Source: Ailurus styani (taxonomy: Eukaryota > Chordata > Mammalia > Carnivora > Ailuridae). From it: a stretch of 64,000 nt of DNA. The position numbers and the translations under genes are program-made. Location: positions 1,505,178-1,569,177 of the forward strand of contig LNAC01000348.1 in the NCBI GenBank assembly GCA_002007465.1, written 5' to 3'. Under the pieces are notes generated by a model that saw nothing but the letters and a program-made list of their open reading frames with translations, did not search any database and had not been told where the DNA came from. Each line of letters begins with the position of its first letter. Positions within the stretch are counted from its first letter, which is position 1. Below are positions 14,530-26,971 of the stretch, piece by piece.

Positions 14530-15838
14530 AACAGATAATGTCTATCTGTCAATAGACATTGGGCAGCTTCCATATTTTGGCTATTGTAAATAATGCTGCA
14601 ATACACATAGGGGTGCATGTATCCTTCTGAAGTAGTGTTTTGTATTTTGGGAGAAATACCCAGTGGTACAACTACTGGATCATAGGGTAGTTCCATTGTT
14701 AATCTTTTTTTCTTTTTTTTTTTGAGGAAACTCCACACTGTTTTGCACAGTGGCTGCACCAGTTTGCATTCCCACCAACAGTGAGCAGGAGTTCTTTTCT
14801 CCACATCCTTGCCAACACTTGTTTCTTGTGTTTTTGATTTTAGCCATTCTGACAGGTATGAGGTGTTATCTAATTGTGGTTTGATTTCCATTTCCCTTAC
14901 GACACGTGATAATGAACATCTTTTCATGTGTCTGTGTGCCATCTGGATGCCTTCTTTGGAGAAATGTCTGTTAATGTCCTCTGCCCATTTTTTAATTGGA
15001 TTATTTGTGTTGTGGGTGTTTAGTTGTATCAGTTCTTTATATATTTTGGATACTAACCCTTTATCTGCTATGTCATTTGCAAATATTGTCTCTCATTCTG
15101 TAGGTTTCCCTTTAGTTTTGTTGGTTATTTCCTTTACTGTGCAGAAACGTTTTTATTTTGATGTATTTGATGTAGTTTGTTGTAACTTTTATTTCCCTTG
15201 TCTCAGGAGGCATACCTAGAAAACTGTTGCTACAGTCAATGTCAGAGAAATTACTACCTGCATTCTCTTCAAGAATTTTTGTGGTCTCAGGTCTCACATT
15301 TAGGTCTTTAATCCATTTTCAGTTTATTTTTGTGTATGGTGAAAGAAGTAGTCCAGTTTCATTTTTTTTTATGTAACTATCCCAGTTTTCCCAGCACCAT
15401 TTATTGAAGATACGGTATTTCCCCCATTGTATATTCATCCCTCCTTTGTTGAAGATTAACTGACCATATAATTATGGATTTACTTCTGAGTTTTCTATTC
15501 TATTCCATTGATCTATGTGTCTATTTTTATGCTAGTACCATACTGTTTTAATTACTACCACTTTGTAATGTAACTTGGAATCTGAAATTGTGTTGCCTCA
15601 AATTGTTTTTCTTTTTCAAGATTGCTTTGCTTATTCAAGGTCTTTTTTGGTTCCATACAGATTTTAGGATTGTTTTTTCTAGTTCTGTGAAAAATGCTAT
15701 TGATATTTTGATAGAGATTGCACAAAATCTGTAGATTGCTTTGAGTAGTATAGACATTTTAATAATATTTTTTTCCCAATCTATGAGCATGGAATGCCTT
15801 TCCATTTTTTTGCATCATCTTACATTTTTTTCATCAGT
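14530..15838 (-). mobile_element. Old L1 ORF2 fragment
   Basis: This is a - oriented decayed L1. Blocks such as 'ggctattgtaaataatgctg' (near 14579), 'ttccattgatctatgtgtct' (near 15503) and the region around 15380-15480 are the usual complement of L1 ORF2. Many stops and indels are present. The 15380-15480 part is homologous to 14280-14378 of the younger L1 next door. Confidence 0.83.
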
Positions 15839-15839
15839 T

Positions 15840-16030
15840 TTTTTTAAAAGATTTTATTTATTTGTTAGAGAGAGAGAGCGCACAAGCAGGGAGAGGGGCA
15901 GGCAGAAGCAGAGGGAGAACCAGGCTCCCTGCCGAGCAAGGAGCCTGATATGGGACTCCATCCCAGGACCCTGGGATCATGACCTGAGCCAAAGGCAGCT
16001 GCTTAACCATCTGAGCCACCCAGACATCCC
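15840..16030 (-). mobile_element. Can-SINE
   Basis: The SINE is - oriented, with a T-rich tail at 15840 and head 'ctgagccacccagacatccc' near 16012-16030. It was inserted at the edge of the old L1. No clear TSD was seen. Confidence 0.85.
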
Positions 16031-16103
16031 GAGCCACTCAACTTTTAACTGCCACATCATTCCCTGCTCAGGACATGGCATATCTTAAACTGTTTTTATT
16101 CTT

Positions 16104-16317
16104 GGGGCGCCTGGGTGGTTCAGTCCCTAAACATCCCACTCATGATTTTTGGCTCAGGTCATGATCTTAGGTTTGTGAGATGGAGCCCCGCATTGGGCTC
16201 TGCACTCAGTGGGGAGTCTGCTTGAGCTTTTCCCTCTCTCTGTCTCTCCTTCTGCCCCTCCCCTCCCACGTACACATGCTATAAACAAACAAACAAACAA
16301 ACAAAATATTGGGGAAA
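16104..16317 (+). mobile_element. Can-SINE with (CAAA)n tail and TSD
   Basis: The SINE is + oriented with a tail of 'aaac' repeats. The target duplication 'aaactgtttttattctt' (16087-16103) against 'aaactgttttattctt' (16318-16333) differs by one T. Confidence 0.9.
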
Positions 16318-16964
16318 AAACTGTTTTATTCTTACCTTTATAGACTTTATTCTCAGTTCAGGCATCAGGACTACTAAATGCACAGTTATTGGTAGAGATA
16401 AGCCACGAGAAAAATATGAGATTGTATGAGTATATACGTAAATGCTCTGATATAGCTGAGTCTATTATTGGACCCTGTCTCCAGCTAACAGAAGTAATTG
16501 TTGTAAGATCAATGTGGGTTTTTTTTTTTTTTTGGTCTTTTTTTGAGTCTGGAGCAGGGCCCCGGAGTCCCAAGTCGTGAGCATTATCAGCCAATCTCCT
16601 ACTAACCCGTAATTCATTATGCCATGTAATTAACCATGGAACCTTTTAATCATAGGAAGTTTGTAAACCAACCCATCATCTTTAGTCACAGGTGATGGGT
16701 ATTAACGGAAACATCCTATGTATCCTCCTAGGGTATATATTTCTCTGATCACAGGAGTTTCCTGGGAGACAAGCCTTAATGCAAAGGGATTACTTTAGTT
16801 GTAAGAGTTTTCATTGTTGTGGCAGAATCAGGGGCGTACAGTTTTACCCAGTAAAACCTTTCAGGGTCCCTAAGCATGGAGATGTCTGCAAAGGCCCAGA
16901 TGTGCCATCATGACTTCCGAAAATCTAGCAATGGCCTTAGGTTGTTGTGAGTGGCACAATAATG

Positions 16965-17420
16965 GCTGTCTAAGGATGTCCACCTCCTAATCCCAGATCC
17001 TGGGAACATGTTCCCTTACAGGTCAAAAGAGACTTTGCAGAGGGGATGAAGGTAGTGATCTTGTCATGGATGGGAAGGTTATCATGGACTATCTGGGTGG
17101 ACCTGGTGTAATGACAAGCAAGGATCATCGTTAATGAAAGAGGGAGGCAGGAGTGTGGAGTGCAAGGAAATGTGAATGATGGCTGCAATGTGAGCAAATG
17201 TCCAAGGGATGTCATGAGCCAGGGAGTGCAGGTGGCCTCTGGAAGCTGGAAAAGTCAAGGAATGGAGTCTCCCCTCCAGCCTCTGGAAGGAATGCAGTCC
17301 TGCTGCCATCTTGATTTTATCTCCGTTTGGGACTCTGACCTTCAGAACTGTACGATAATTGACTTGTATTTTAGCTACTACAGTGGTGGTAAATGGTCAC
17401 AGCATGTATAGGAAAATGAT
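16965..17420 (+). mobile_element. MLT1-type MaLR solo LTR (diverged)
   Basis: The order of blocks fits the mammalian MLT1 LTR family: 'gactttgcagaggggatgaa', 'ggttatcatggactatctgg', 'gagggaggcaggagtg', 'ctggaagctggaaaagtcaa', 'cagaactgtacgataattga'. No internal retroviral genes are attached. Boundaries are approximate. Confidence 0.7.
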
Positions 17421-19285
17421 ACGGCTGTCCAGCGATCTGGTTACTAAGCTGTGTGTCTGAAGTAGCAGGACTTCTAAAACCTGAGATGGGACAGCACCTA
17501 GGATCCCAGACAGCCCCTCAGCCCCAGCCCAACCCTCAAACAGAAGACCCTGGGAAGACTTTGCCCTTTCTGTCTGTGAATGCTTCTAAAAAGCATTTGA
17601 GTAATCTGATCTAAACATCTGGTCTTTCTACTCATCTAATTTAATCAGACCAGATCACACTGGCCTATTATCTTGATCTGATTATCCAACTAAATTGATT
17701 GATTAATTTGGTAAATTAATTCATAATGACACATTAGTGTTTGTCAATGTCTAAACAAATTTCTTCATTTAGAAAATATATTTTCAGGTTCATTTTTTTT
17801 ATATACCCCTCAAAACTTTAGGATAAAAGGTCAGGCATTGAACCAGTAGGGGACTTTGTGATTGTCTGGTTCTTGTTTGCTAGGGACTGTGAGGATTTGG
17901 GGAGTCATCCACACACTCTGCTGGAGAGGGTAAAGGTGAAGGGGAGACCAGCCCCGACTGGCTCACAAGACCACCACAGAAGGGACGGTTCATGGGGAAA
18001 GGCGCATTGGGGGATGAGCTCTGGGATCCTGGATTTCCTCCCTTTCAGTGAAGTTTCCAAACCTCTGTTTGGAGTCCGCTCTTGGGAAGAGATGTGTCTG
18101 AACTCCGTGCATATGGACATCACGTGCAAGCTCTACGCTGACCTACCCCAGCATACGAGCAGAAGTGTGTGTATGTGTTTATGTGTGCATGAGTGTGTGC
18201 CTGTGTGTGTGACGTGTAGGAGAGGAAGTCTGGCTTTGATGGCCACAGGTGTCCAATACCAGCAGGGACACAAGGTATGGACAGTCTGTACATTTCAGTG
18301 CTTGGCGGGGCGGTGGCTGGCAGGGATCTAAACGAGTACTGTGCTGGTGGGGGATGACTGTGAGCTGGTCTTGTCTGCCTTGGGAAGCATATTCTGCCCT
18401 CAAGCCTCCAGTCTGTGACCTCTGAGGATGCACTTAGAGGTGACACAGGCAAACCCCTGTCCACGTTGCCTGGCGCCAAGGAGACATTCCGTGAGTGCTA
18501 GTGTTGAGGGCGGGGTTGAGGAGGTTGCTGGTGAGGGTGCTAAGGAGGTGACGCCCGTGCTCACCTCCCTGATTTGTTCTGTTCCCTCTTCTCTTACCTC
18601 ACCTTTCAATACCTGCTTGTCCCGCTAGAAGCAAACCATTGCCTTTCAAAGTTGTTCAGGTTTGAAAATCTCAAGAACACCCACAACCTTCAGGGGGGAA
18701 ATCTAAGCTGAGAAGTCTTTCAGTAAAAGCCTTTGTACCTGTCCAGAGCCTGGATGGTCTAAAGCAAAACCTTGGTGAGGGGCCTCTCGGGCTTCGGATG
18801 TAAATGAAAATTTAGGAGAGGGTGGGCCTGTCCTCATCACGTCTGGCATGGATGTGGGTGGGCAGCTGGTGGGACTCGGACATACGGGGCCTCTGATCCT
18901 GGTTGCAACGTGCGTGCCCCCTTGGTCCCAACCAACCACGTCAAATCTCAAGCGAGAGCGAGATTCAGTCCTGGATGTCTAGCTTCCTCTTAGGTCACTA
19001 CCAATACAAGGGGCTTATCTGGAATAAAACTGAGTAGCGCCTGTGTGGGAACAAAGCAGCAACAGCTTGTGTGGTTTGATGGCCAAGGATCGGTTTTCGG
19101 TGGCCACCTGGGTTCCAAAGCACTATTGAAGTCCCCTAACAAACTCAGACACGACCCTGGGACAATGGGTGATGCCCTGGTTTTTTGACTGAGATTCTGA
19201 AACAAGGCAAAGCACAGGCTGCAGATTACAAGGAGCCTGAACCTCAGACTGGTAAGCCAGAGTCTGTAACCCCTACTGGGGAAGA
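17421..19285. other. Intergenic, no gene seen
   Basis: This is unique-looking, partly GC-rich sequence. Open frames of up to 157 codons (17858-18331) show no recognisable domain, and overlapping frames of similar length occur on both strands, so I do not call a gene. A small TG-rich tract lies at 18165-18215. Confidence 0.5.
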
Positions 19286-19490
19286 CCACAGGCTCTGTTG
19301 ACAGACTGTTGAATTTTGTATTCTAGCTCTGACTTCACTACCTGTGTGTGGTTGGGCAAGCCACTTTACCTCCCTGTGCCTTAATTTTCCCATCTGGAGA
19401 ATGGGTGTAATAGTACCTGCCTGGTAGGTTTGTTCAGTCAATGCCCTGTAAGTGTTAGATAAATATTAGCAACAAATCATTATTATCAAC
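19286..19490 (+). mobile_element. MIR SINE
   Basis: MIR-like blocks appear in order: 'tattctagctctgacttcac', 'gtggttgggcaagccacttt', 'cccatctggagaatgggtgt' and 'gtgttagataaatattagca'. Confidence 0.8.
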
Positions 19491-19923
19491 AGCAGCAAAC
19501 ACTGGAGTTTGCAGTCTGTATCTTATACATGTTCTTTTAGGATGTTCTAGCTTCTGGCAGGGGGGGCAAACTTCATTAAGTCCCCAGATTTTATCTGTCA
19601 TGGGTGCACAGCATAGGTGACACCAGGCATAAGCAGACATAGTCGCTGGTTTTATTTTTTAATGCCAACCCTGAAAGTGTAGAGCTGGCATCTGAGAGAG
19701 GCCTCTCGAAACTTCTGAAAACAAGCGCCCATCCTTCCCCGAACTCACTCCACACCTATACAGGGCTCATCCCTGCTGGGGATTACCTACTTGTCTCTCA
19801 CTTTGACCAGAGACCCAGGAGTCCAGGAGCTGCATTTCCACTCCCTTTGGATCCAACACAATGCCCAGTGCAGGGCATGGCTATACCCAGTACTTGAATT
19901 TACATTTCAAAGAAATGCTAGCT

Positions 19924-20096
19924 GGGGTGCCTGGGTGGCTTAGTTGGTTAAGCGTCTGCCTTCGGCTCAGGTTATGATCTCAGAGTCCTGATATGGAGTC
20001 CTGCATCTGGCTCCTTGCTTATCGGGGAGTCTGCCCCTCCCCCTGCTCGTGTGCTCTCTCTGTCTGTCAAATAAATAAGTAAAATCTTTAAAAGAG
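19924..20096 (+). mobile_element. Can-SINE, with TSD
   Basis: The SINE is + oriented. The flanking duplication 'aagaaatgctagct' (19910-19923) and 'aagaaacgctagct' (20097-20110) differs at one base. Confidence 0.92.
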
Positions 20097-20519
20097 AAGA
20101 AACGCTAGCTTGGTCAGGATTTATGTTCCTACTCCTTTTCATTCTTAATCTAACCAGGACATATTTGTCTAGCCTGTTCTTTAAAATGATGAACTGTCCA
20201 CCAAATCTCTACCTGACAGTTCTATGTCCTTAAGGGCATATGGCTTCTGCCCTTCTGTGGACATAGGCAGAGTTCTTAGGACAGAGTTCATGGAGTTACA
20301 GAGATGTGGGGGTCACAATGCCTGGTCACCACATGTAAGTTACATCTGCACATTTTCATAGAAGATCTACAAAGCTCTGACATGGTGAGTTTTTATTACA
20401 TTTCATGGGAAATGATTAAAGAAGACAACATATAGATACAGATATAGAGAAAATTATGTATATAGAAATGTAAGTAATTTGTATTCAGTAATTATAATAG
20501 CTAGTTTACTAAGCATTTT

Positions 20520-20706
20520 TTTTTAAGATTTTATTTATTTATTTGACAGAGAAAGAGATCACAAATAGGCAGAGAGGCAGGCAGAGAGATGGGGAAGCAG
20601 GCTCCCCACTGAGCAGAGAGCCTGATGCGGGGCTTGATCCCAGGACCCTGAAATCATGACCTGAGCCGAAGGCAGAGGCTTAACCCACTGAGCCACCCAG
20701 GCGCCC
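20520..20706 (-). mobile_element. Can-SINE, complete with TSD
   Basis: The SINE is - oriented. The perfect 13-base duplication 'tactaagcatttt' occurs at 20507-20519 and 20707-20719. Confidence 0.93.
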
Positions 20707-20849
20707 TACTAAGCATTTTCTATGAGGTAGGTGTGTATAAGAGATGAAGGCCAGAATCAACTATGACCAGGTGGATTCTAAAAGGATGTACTTGGAACCA
20801 CAATCTAAATCTAAATCTAAATCTTCTCTTGGAAGCAAGAGAACAAACA

Positions 20850-21170
20850 GCTGTATTAGTGATTCATTGCTGTGTCACAAAGTCCTCCAAGACGCAGTCG
20901 CTGGAAAGAGCAGCTGCTCATTGGCTCCCAGCTGTTGTGGGCTAGGACTCCAGGTATGGCTTAGCTGGGTCCTGGGCTCAGGCCTCCCGGGGGCTCACAG
21001 GAAGGCTGTCAGCTGGGGTTCCAGCAGGCCCAGTGTGCCTGCCCTTCCAGGCTCTTCTCAGGGCCATGATAGGCTTCAGTCCCTTGCCACAAGGCCTCTC
21101 CATCGCCCCCCGTGTGCCCTCACGGCCTGGCCCGTAGTGCCCCCAGCCACAAAGAGCAGTGAGTGGAGGC
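20850..21170 (-). mobile_element. Possible old LTR fragment
   Basis: The stretch 'gtgattcattgctgtgtcac' followed by 'atggcttagctgggtcctgg' and 'cttcagtcccttgccacaag' resembles a common ancient LTR-type repeat read in reverse. I cannot name the family with certainty, and the ORF across it is not a gene. Confidence 0.4.
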
Positions 21171-22760
21171 AGAACACGATTTTGTAACCCTCATTTCAGA
21201 ACGGACATGCCACCATTTCTTTTGTATTCCAGTCATTAGAAGCAAATCCCCCAAGCAGCAGGCCACACTGAAGGGGAAGGACTGTGCGGGGACAGAGGGA
21301 CCAGGAGGCTGGCTGACTCTCCGCCCCCAGAGCCTTCGGAAGTTGGACAGATGGCTCTGAGCAGTACAGGCCAACTTCATATCCGAGTTGCCAGGGATAA
21401 CGGATAATGCAGGTTTTTTTTTTCTTCTTCTTCTTTTAAAGAGGTAAAACCATCTTATATTTCTCTATTTCTTAAAACACAAAAAAGGAATTCCATATTT
21501 CCGCACTTCCTGAAGTGCGCCCGCGACCTGAGAGAACTGGCCCCTGACTGTCGTGCAGGGCTTTTCCTTCTGGAAGCTGAGGAAGTAACCAAGGATGAGC
21601 TCACCTCTGCACCCACCACCGCCCCGGTCCTCGTCCCATCCTTTCCGACAGCGACTATCCCTTTTTTAGTCAGTAACACCTCATGTCCCTGCTCTGTCGT
21701 TGTGCAGCCTTAAAACTAGGTCAACCTGCTTTTTCATGAAGCTCTCCCCAAATATAGCTCCGTCCATTCCAGAACGGTGGTGTGTGGGGGGCCTGGTCAG
21801 TCAGTGAGGAAAGGCTGAGGAGCCTTGGGGGTTGCCATGGCAACCGCCAGATAAGCAGGGAGCCGAGGACACGCAGGTTAAATTAGCTGTCTCCTGTCAG
21901 CCGGGCTGCCGGGTGCTGCTCCTGCTCCTGCTCTGCGGGAGCCGGGGATGCGGGCTGCATACAGAGCAGGGCCCGGGCGCCCTTCCTGGGGAGGTGGGGG
22001 GCTGTGAGCTACCCCAACCTCCGTCTCTGGGTCCCCACTCCCCCAGGCCACAGGCACGTGCCAGAAACTGAGCTGCTCACATCAAGGACGTGGGACCGGG
22101 AGGGACAGGCTGGGCCCAGAGCCCCACCGGGAAGACAGGTTTCCCCAGGGGCAGCAGGCTTCTGCTTCTCCCCCCGGGCCCTCTTCTCTTGCCTCTCTTT
22201 ATTTTTAACTCAGCCTAAATCATTTTTCTTTTGTTATAAGATGCTCCTTGCCATCTGCTGACCAGACTTGGTCACTGCAAATAAAACTGAAAACCTGAGG
22301 GGGCGGGGGGAACCGCGGGTGAATGTTCCCAAATTAATTCAGACCAAGAGAGAGGGCTCAATTTCAGTGTGATCATTGTGGTATTAGGATCAAAAACCGT
22401 CAGTCCATGTGGCTTGATAGGAAATTATAAAAATAGAAAAGGAGGACCCAGATGCTAAATGTTTGAGCTAATTACAAAAGGATATCATCCATCCTTATGC
22501 CTCCTCACATACAGAAAGAAAGGGCAACTGTCACAAATCCTAATACTTATTCATAAAAAGTCAGTCGAGAATATCCCCATTTAATGCTTTAAGGAGGAAA
22601 TGACAAATGTAGACATACTGACCTAAAATAAAGGGGATAAACATGATAGTGGTTAGGCCTGACTCCAGCGGTGTTTTGGCTATGGGGTTGAGGAGGAGAG
22701 AGGCCGGAGGACGGCAGGCTGCCCCCACCTGTACAGAGGTCCACACACCCTCTGTCCGAT
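21171..22760. other. Intergenic, GC-rich, no gene seen
   Basis: This is unique-looking sequence, locally GC-rich at 21800-22180, holding the palindromic RFX-type site at 21831-21844. Short ORFs lack recognisable domains. It could be a regulatory element or an unannotated promoter; the sequence alone does not decide. Confidence 0.5.
21831..21844. promoter_or_regulatory. Perfect palindromic RFX X-box motif
   Basis: The sequence GTTGCCATGGCAAC is an exact 14-base inverted repeat. It equals the classical two-half-site X-box bound by RFX-family dimers, which regulate ciliary and testis genes. It lies in a locally GC-rich, repeat-free stretch. Binding is inferred, not shown. Confidence 0.55.
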
Positions 22761-22763
22761 ATT

Positions 22764-22937
22764 TAAAAGGAGAAATACCGCTACACACTATTTTTTTTTA
22801 AAGATTTTATTTATTTATTTGACAGAGAGAGATCACAAGTAGGCAGAGANATAAAAGGAGAAATACCGCTACACACTATTTTTTTTAAAGATTTTATTTA
22901 TTTATTTGACAGAGAGAGATCACAAGTAGGCAGAGAG
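22764..22937. repeat. 88-base-period duplication around a single N (assembly join)
   Basis: Bases 22764-22849 recur from 22852 with one T-run length difference, separated by the N at 22850. The duplicated block contains unique flank plus the beginning of a SINE. The arrangement matches that at 7376. Confidence 0.85.
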
Positions 22938-23076
22938 GCAGGCAGAGAGACAGGGAGAGGAGGAAGCAGGCTCCCCGCTGAGCAGAGAGTCCGATGCGGG
23001 CCTCGATCCCAGGACGCTGAGATCATGACCTGAGCCGAAAGCAGAGGCTTTAACCCACTGAGCCACCCAGGTGCCC
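22881..23076 (-). mobile_element. Can-SINE with TSD
   Basis: The SINE is - oriented. The target duplication 'taccgctacacactatt' (22864-22880) pairs with 'tacggctacacactatt' (23077-23093). An extra partial copy of target and tail at 22776-22849 comes from the assembly duplication. Confidence 0.88.
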
Positions 23077-23093
23077 TACGGCTACACACTATT

Positions 23094-24035
23094 ATATAAA
23101 ATATCCTATCCCTCTTCCTTGGCAAATTCAGCTTCGCACTGACAGGGCGTGTCAGGTTTGAATTCAGAGCTCAGAGTCCTCAACGTTGAGCACCAGAAAG
23201 AACATCAGCCTGCAAGAAGGACCCACCTCAGTGTCCCTGGCTTCCCACCCAGCCCCTTCTCTTCTCCTGCTTGGCTCCCTCAGGTGGGGAGGTGGCTGCA
23301 GTGTGTGCCTGTCCCAGCCTCACATCCCAGTTCTATCTGATGCCCCCCCCGCCCCCCGCCTCAGGCCTTGCGGTGTACACACTGGAAGCATGGGCCTCCA
23401 GAATGTGCGCCCCAGGAAGAAGCAGGCAGAAATGCTGCCAGCGACTGGAGACTGTTGGAATACGTTATTCCAGGGTCCCGGGTATCCGGAATGTGTGGTC
23501 TGGAAGGGGGTGCCTGGGTTCCAGGGGCCATGGCCTTTTGGCTACTTGGGCTCCTTGCCCAGGGGTGAGAAGCCTCACTGAGGAGGGGTAGAGCAGTTGT
23601 CAAGTACAGAGATGGGGGCTGGGGCCCCTCTTGCCTATGTTTCCAGGCACTGCTGATGGGACAGGAGGTAAAGAGGCCGGGAGGCATGGCCGGGAGCTGG
23701 GGGTGGGAATGTCCTCTGCTGTTCCCCCACCTACTCTCTATCCCTCCTTTGCTTGACCCTGCTCAAATCACGTGCATTATTCAAAGTTATTCATACCCAA
23801 ACACCTTTACAGTCTCCCGGTACCATATCATCAAAACTCTGCTGCCTGGCATCCCAGATCCGTGTCATTTACCCCTTGGCCACAGTTCTGAAGAGGCACC
23901 AAGGATGGATGTCATATAAAGTCAGCACAAGTAATTGGGTAGTCGTGCTTGCTAGTTTTTAGGAATTTATCATGCCAAGATGTTGTAATTTCATTTTTCT
24001 GTTTATTTTTTTTTAGATGTGAATGTTTCTTGTTC
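23094..24035. other. Intergenic, no gene seen
   Basis: This is GC-rich unique-looking sequence with overlapping short ORFs on both strands and no recognisable domain. The poly-C tract at 23343-23357 is notable only as low complexity. Confidence 0.5.
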
Positions 24036-24039
24036 CAGA

Positions 24040-24690
24040 TTTTATTTTTACTGAGGTAAAATGGGCATATAACATTATATAAGTTTTAAGTATACAGCAT
24101 TATAATCGACTGTATATACTGCACGGTGATCACCACTCAAAATCTAGTTACTCTTTGTCACCATACAATTGACCCCCTTCACCCATTTTGGCCACTCCCA
24201 TCTCCTTCCCTTCTGGGAACCATCAGTCTGTTCTCTGTGTCTATGAGCTTGTTTTGCATTGTTGTGCTTGTTAGTTCGTTTTGGGTTTTGATCATATCCT
24301 TTTTACCCATTCATCCATCAGTGGACACTTAGATTTGTTTCCATACATACCATGTAAATATTGATGCAACGAACAGAGGGGTGCATAAATATTTTTGAAT
24401 TAGTGTTTTCGTATTCTTTGGATCCCAGAAGTGGAATAGCTAGATCATAGGGTAACTTGATACCTGTTTTCCACAGTGGCCGCCCCAGTTTGCATTCCCA
24501 CCAACCATGCACGAGCGTTTCTTTTGTTGCCACACACTCACCAACATTCTTATTTCCTGCCTTTTTGACAGCAGCCATTCCAACCCCTGTGAGGTGACAG
24601 CCCACTGTGGTTTTGATTTGCATTTTCCTAATAATTAGTGATGTGCAACATCTTTTAATGTGCCCACTGGCCATCTAAAATATTGTAATT
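24040..24690 (-). mobile_element. Old L1 3' region
   Basis: This is a - oriented decayed L1. It has 'ttactgaggtaaaatgggca' (3' UTR complement), 'cccattcatccatcagtgga' and 'tgcaacgaacagaggggtgc' (ORF2 complement). It is similar in layout to 62725-63320. Confidence 0.8.
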
Positions 24691-24892
24691 AAAAAAAATT
24701 TCAACAGAGATCATTTTTTAGATGATCTCCATAACCTAATTTCACGTTGTCTTTCTGGCCTCATTCCCTCCCCTGCTCGGTTTGGTTTCGGGGAGGGCAA
24801 TGGCGCTGCAGCCTCGTGTGTGCAAACAGACCTCCCTCCCTCTGCAGACGCAGCCCGGCAGCCATGGCTGTTGGCAGAACTTGTACCTCCTT

Positions 24893-25292
24893 CTTGTGTG
24901 AGTTTGCCAAGCCTGACATAACGAAATACCCCATATTAGGTGGCTTAAACAACAGAAATTTATTCTCTCACGGTTCGAGAAGCTGGAAGTCCGCGATCAA
25001 GGTGTCAGCAGGGTTGGTTTCTCCTGATGCCTCTCTTCTTGGTTTGCGGACGGCCGTCTTCTCCTGGTGTCCTCAGGTGGACTCGGCTTTTCTTGGCATC
25101 TCTCTGTGTGTCCTGATCACCTTCTCTTATAAGGACACTCGTCAGACTGGATCAGGGCCCATGTTAATGCCCTCATTTTAATGTAATGACCTTTTCAAAG
25201 ACCCCACGTCCAAATACAGTTATATTCTGAGGTTCTAAGAGTTAGGGCTTCAACACACAGATTGGGGAGGAACACAGTTCACCCTAAAACAC
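24893..25292 (-). mobile_element. MLT1-type MaLR solo LTR
   Basis: This is the complement of the MLT1 LTR. It contains 'ggtggcttaaacaacagaaa', 'gctggaagtccgcgatcaag', 'ttctcttataaggacact', 'caaatacagttatattctga' and 'cacagttcaccctaaaac'. No internal coding region accompanies it. This is an ancient non-coding relic. Confidence 0.85.
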
Positions 25293-26735
25293 CTCCCTTC
25301 CCAGGGAAGAGGTTTAGAAAAGCGTCAGTTTGGAAGGTCAGGAGTGCTCATGAAAAATGTCCTAAACTGAAGAAAAGAAGGACTGGACATGTACAAGGGA
25401 CAGCCTCACCTCACGTCCTTCATTCTGAGCTCTTAGGTCCTTATACTACTTATTTCTGTGTCGCCACACAAAGAAGGGAGTTTGGAAGGCCATTGGCTAA
25501 GGTTGGCCAAAGAAAGAGATTCTGTGGCTCATCCCCTCGCACCTCCAATTGGAATAAACATGTATTCATATTTCTTGGTGACTTCCCTTGTGGTTGAGCC
25601 CTCTCTTGAAGGGGCTCACTTTCCTGGGCCTCTAGATAACCATTCTGGAAGGTTGTGCATTGTTTCTCTTCACAAAGCTCACCGGCTCCTTCTTTGGCCA
25701 CCTCTAGTCCATTTTTTAGTGCAAGGTTCCATCTTTTGACATCTCTTCTTGTTACTCTATGTACACTCCCTGGGCCTCTTCTGTCCCATGGCTTCAACTA
25801 CATCTTTGATGCAAATGATTCCTAGTCTATGTCCCTAGTCTGGATGCATCTACTGAGCATGTCCTATGTGGATGGAACAGGAACCTTCAAACGCAGTGTG
25901 TCTAATGGCAGATTAATCAGCTTCCTCCCTGAACCTGCTCCTTGCTGTATCTTCTGTAACCAGTACATCCAGAAAGCTCAGAGCCAAATTAGATTTCTCC
26001 CCTTCACTGAGTCCCACAGTCGACCATGTCACAGACTGTTTTCTTTCCATTTGATGTGTATATTAATCCCTTCCACCCTTCTTCTCCACGTCTGTGTTCT
26101 TGCTTCTGACCTCATCAGCCAGATGACTGCACCCTCTTCTTGCTTCCTTTCTGTTCATTTGCACCCTGTTCATTTTCTTAGATTTAAAAAAACATTAATA
26201 ATACAAGAATTAATCATTTTGACTACTGGTCCCATTTGATTTAATTCTTATTAAGTCATTAAATGAATTCAACCTTACACAGTTAAGAAATATTTCATTT
26301 TCCCAAATTATTCCATTATCTTTTGAAGCAACTACTATATTGAATTTAGAGTATAACCTTTAAATTAATTCTTATTACACTTACCTGTACGTAACCATAT
26401 CCAGAACAAGTGACATGCCCTCTGTTGTTTTAAATTTATAGAAATGGTACTATGTATATCTTAAATGAAATTTTAAAATTTGTCATTATAACTTAGACTG
26501 TATCCCTATCAACATATATATGTGTGATATGTACAATATATCTGTATGTATATATACAGATTTATATGTGTATCTGTTGTCTATCTACCTAGACAACTTG
26601 TTCACCCTTCTAACTTCAGAATCCTGATCCAACACATAAATATATCACAATCAATTATTTATTCTTTTGTTAAATGTTATTTAAATTTTTTTCCAGTGAG
26701 CAACATTTTATACGTTTCCTGGTACACACACAAAT
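25293..26735. other. Intergenic, no gene seen
   Basis: This is unique-looking sequence that becomes AT-rich after 26170. ORFs of 111-136 codons have no recognisable domain. Confidence 0.5.
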
Positions 26736-26739
26736 TTTT

Positions 26740-26772
26740 TTTTCTTTTTCTTAAAGATTTTGTTTATTTACT

Positions 26773-26810
<38 letters not shown>

Positions 26811-26971
26811 ACGAGCAGGGGGAGGGGCAGAGCAGACAGAGGGAGAAAGAAGCAGACTGCCCACTGAGCAGGGAGCCCGAGATGCCAATGCCCGGACTTG
26901 ATCCCAGGACCCTAAGATCATGACCTGAGCTGAAAGCAGACGCTTAACTGACTGAACCTCCCAGGAGCCCC
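26740..26971 (-). mobile_element. Can-SINE with (GA)n
   Basis: The SINE is - oriented with a GA microsatellite at 26774-26809 inside the element and the conserved 'aagatcatgacctgagctga' block. Confidence 0.87.

Noticed and set aside
14809..15219. 136-codon ORF resembling a membrane protein
   Set aside because: It is the reverse strand of an old L1 ORF2; its hydrophobic look is a by-product of A-rich L1 sequence read antisense.
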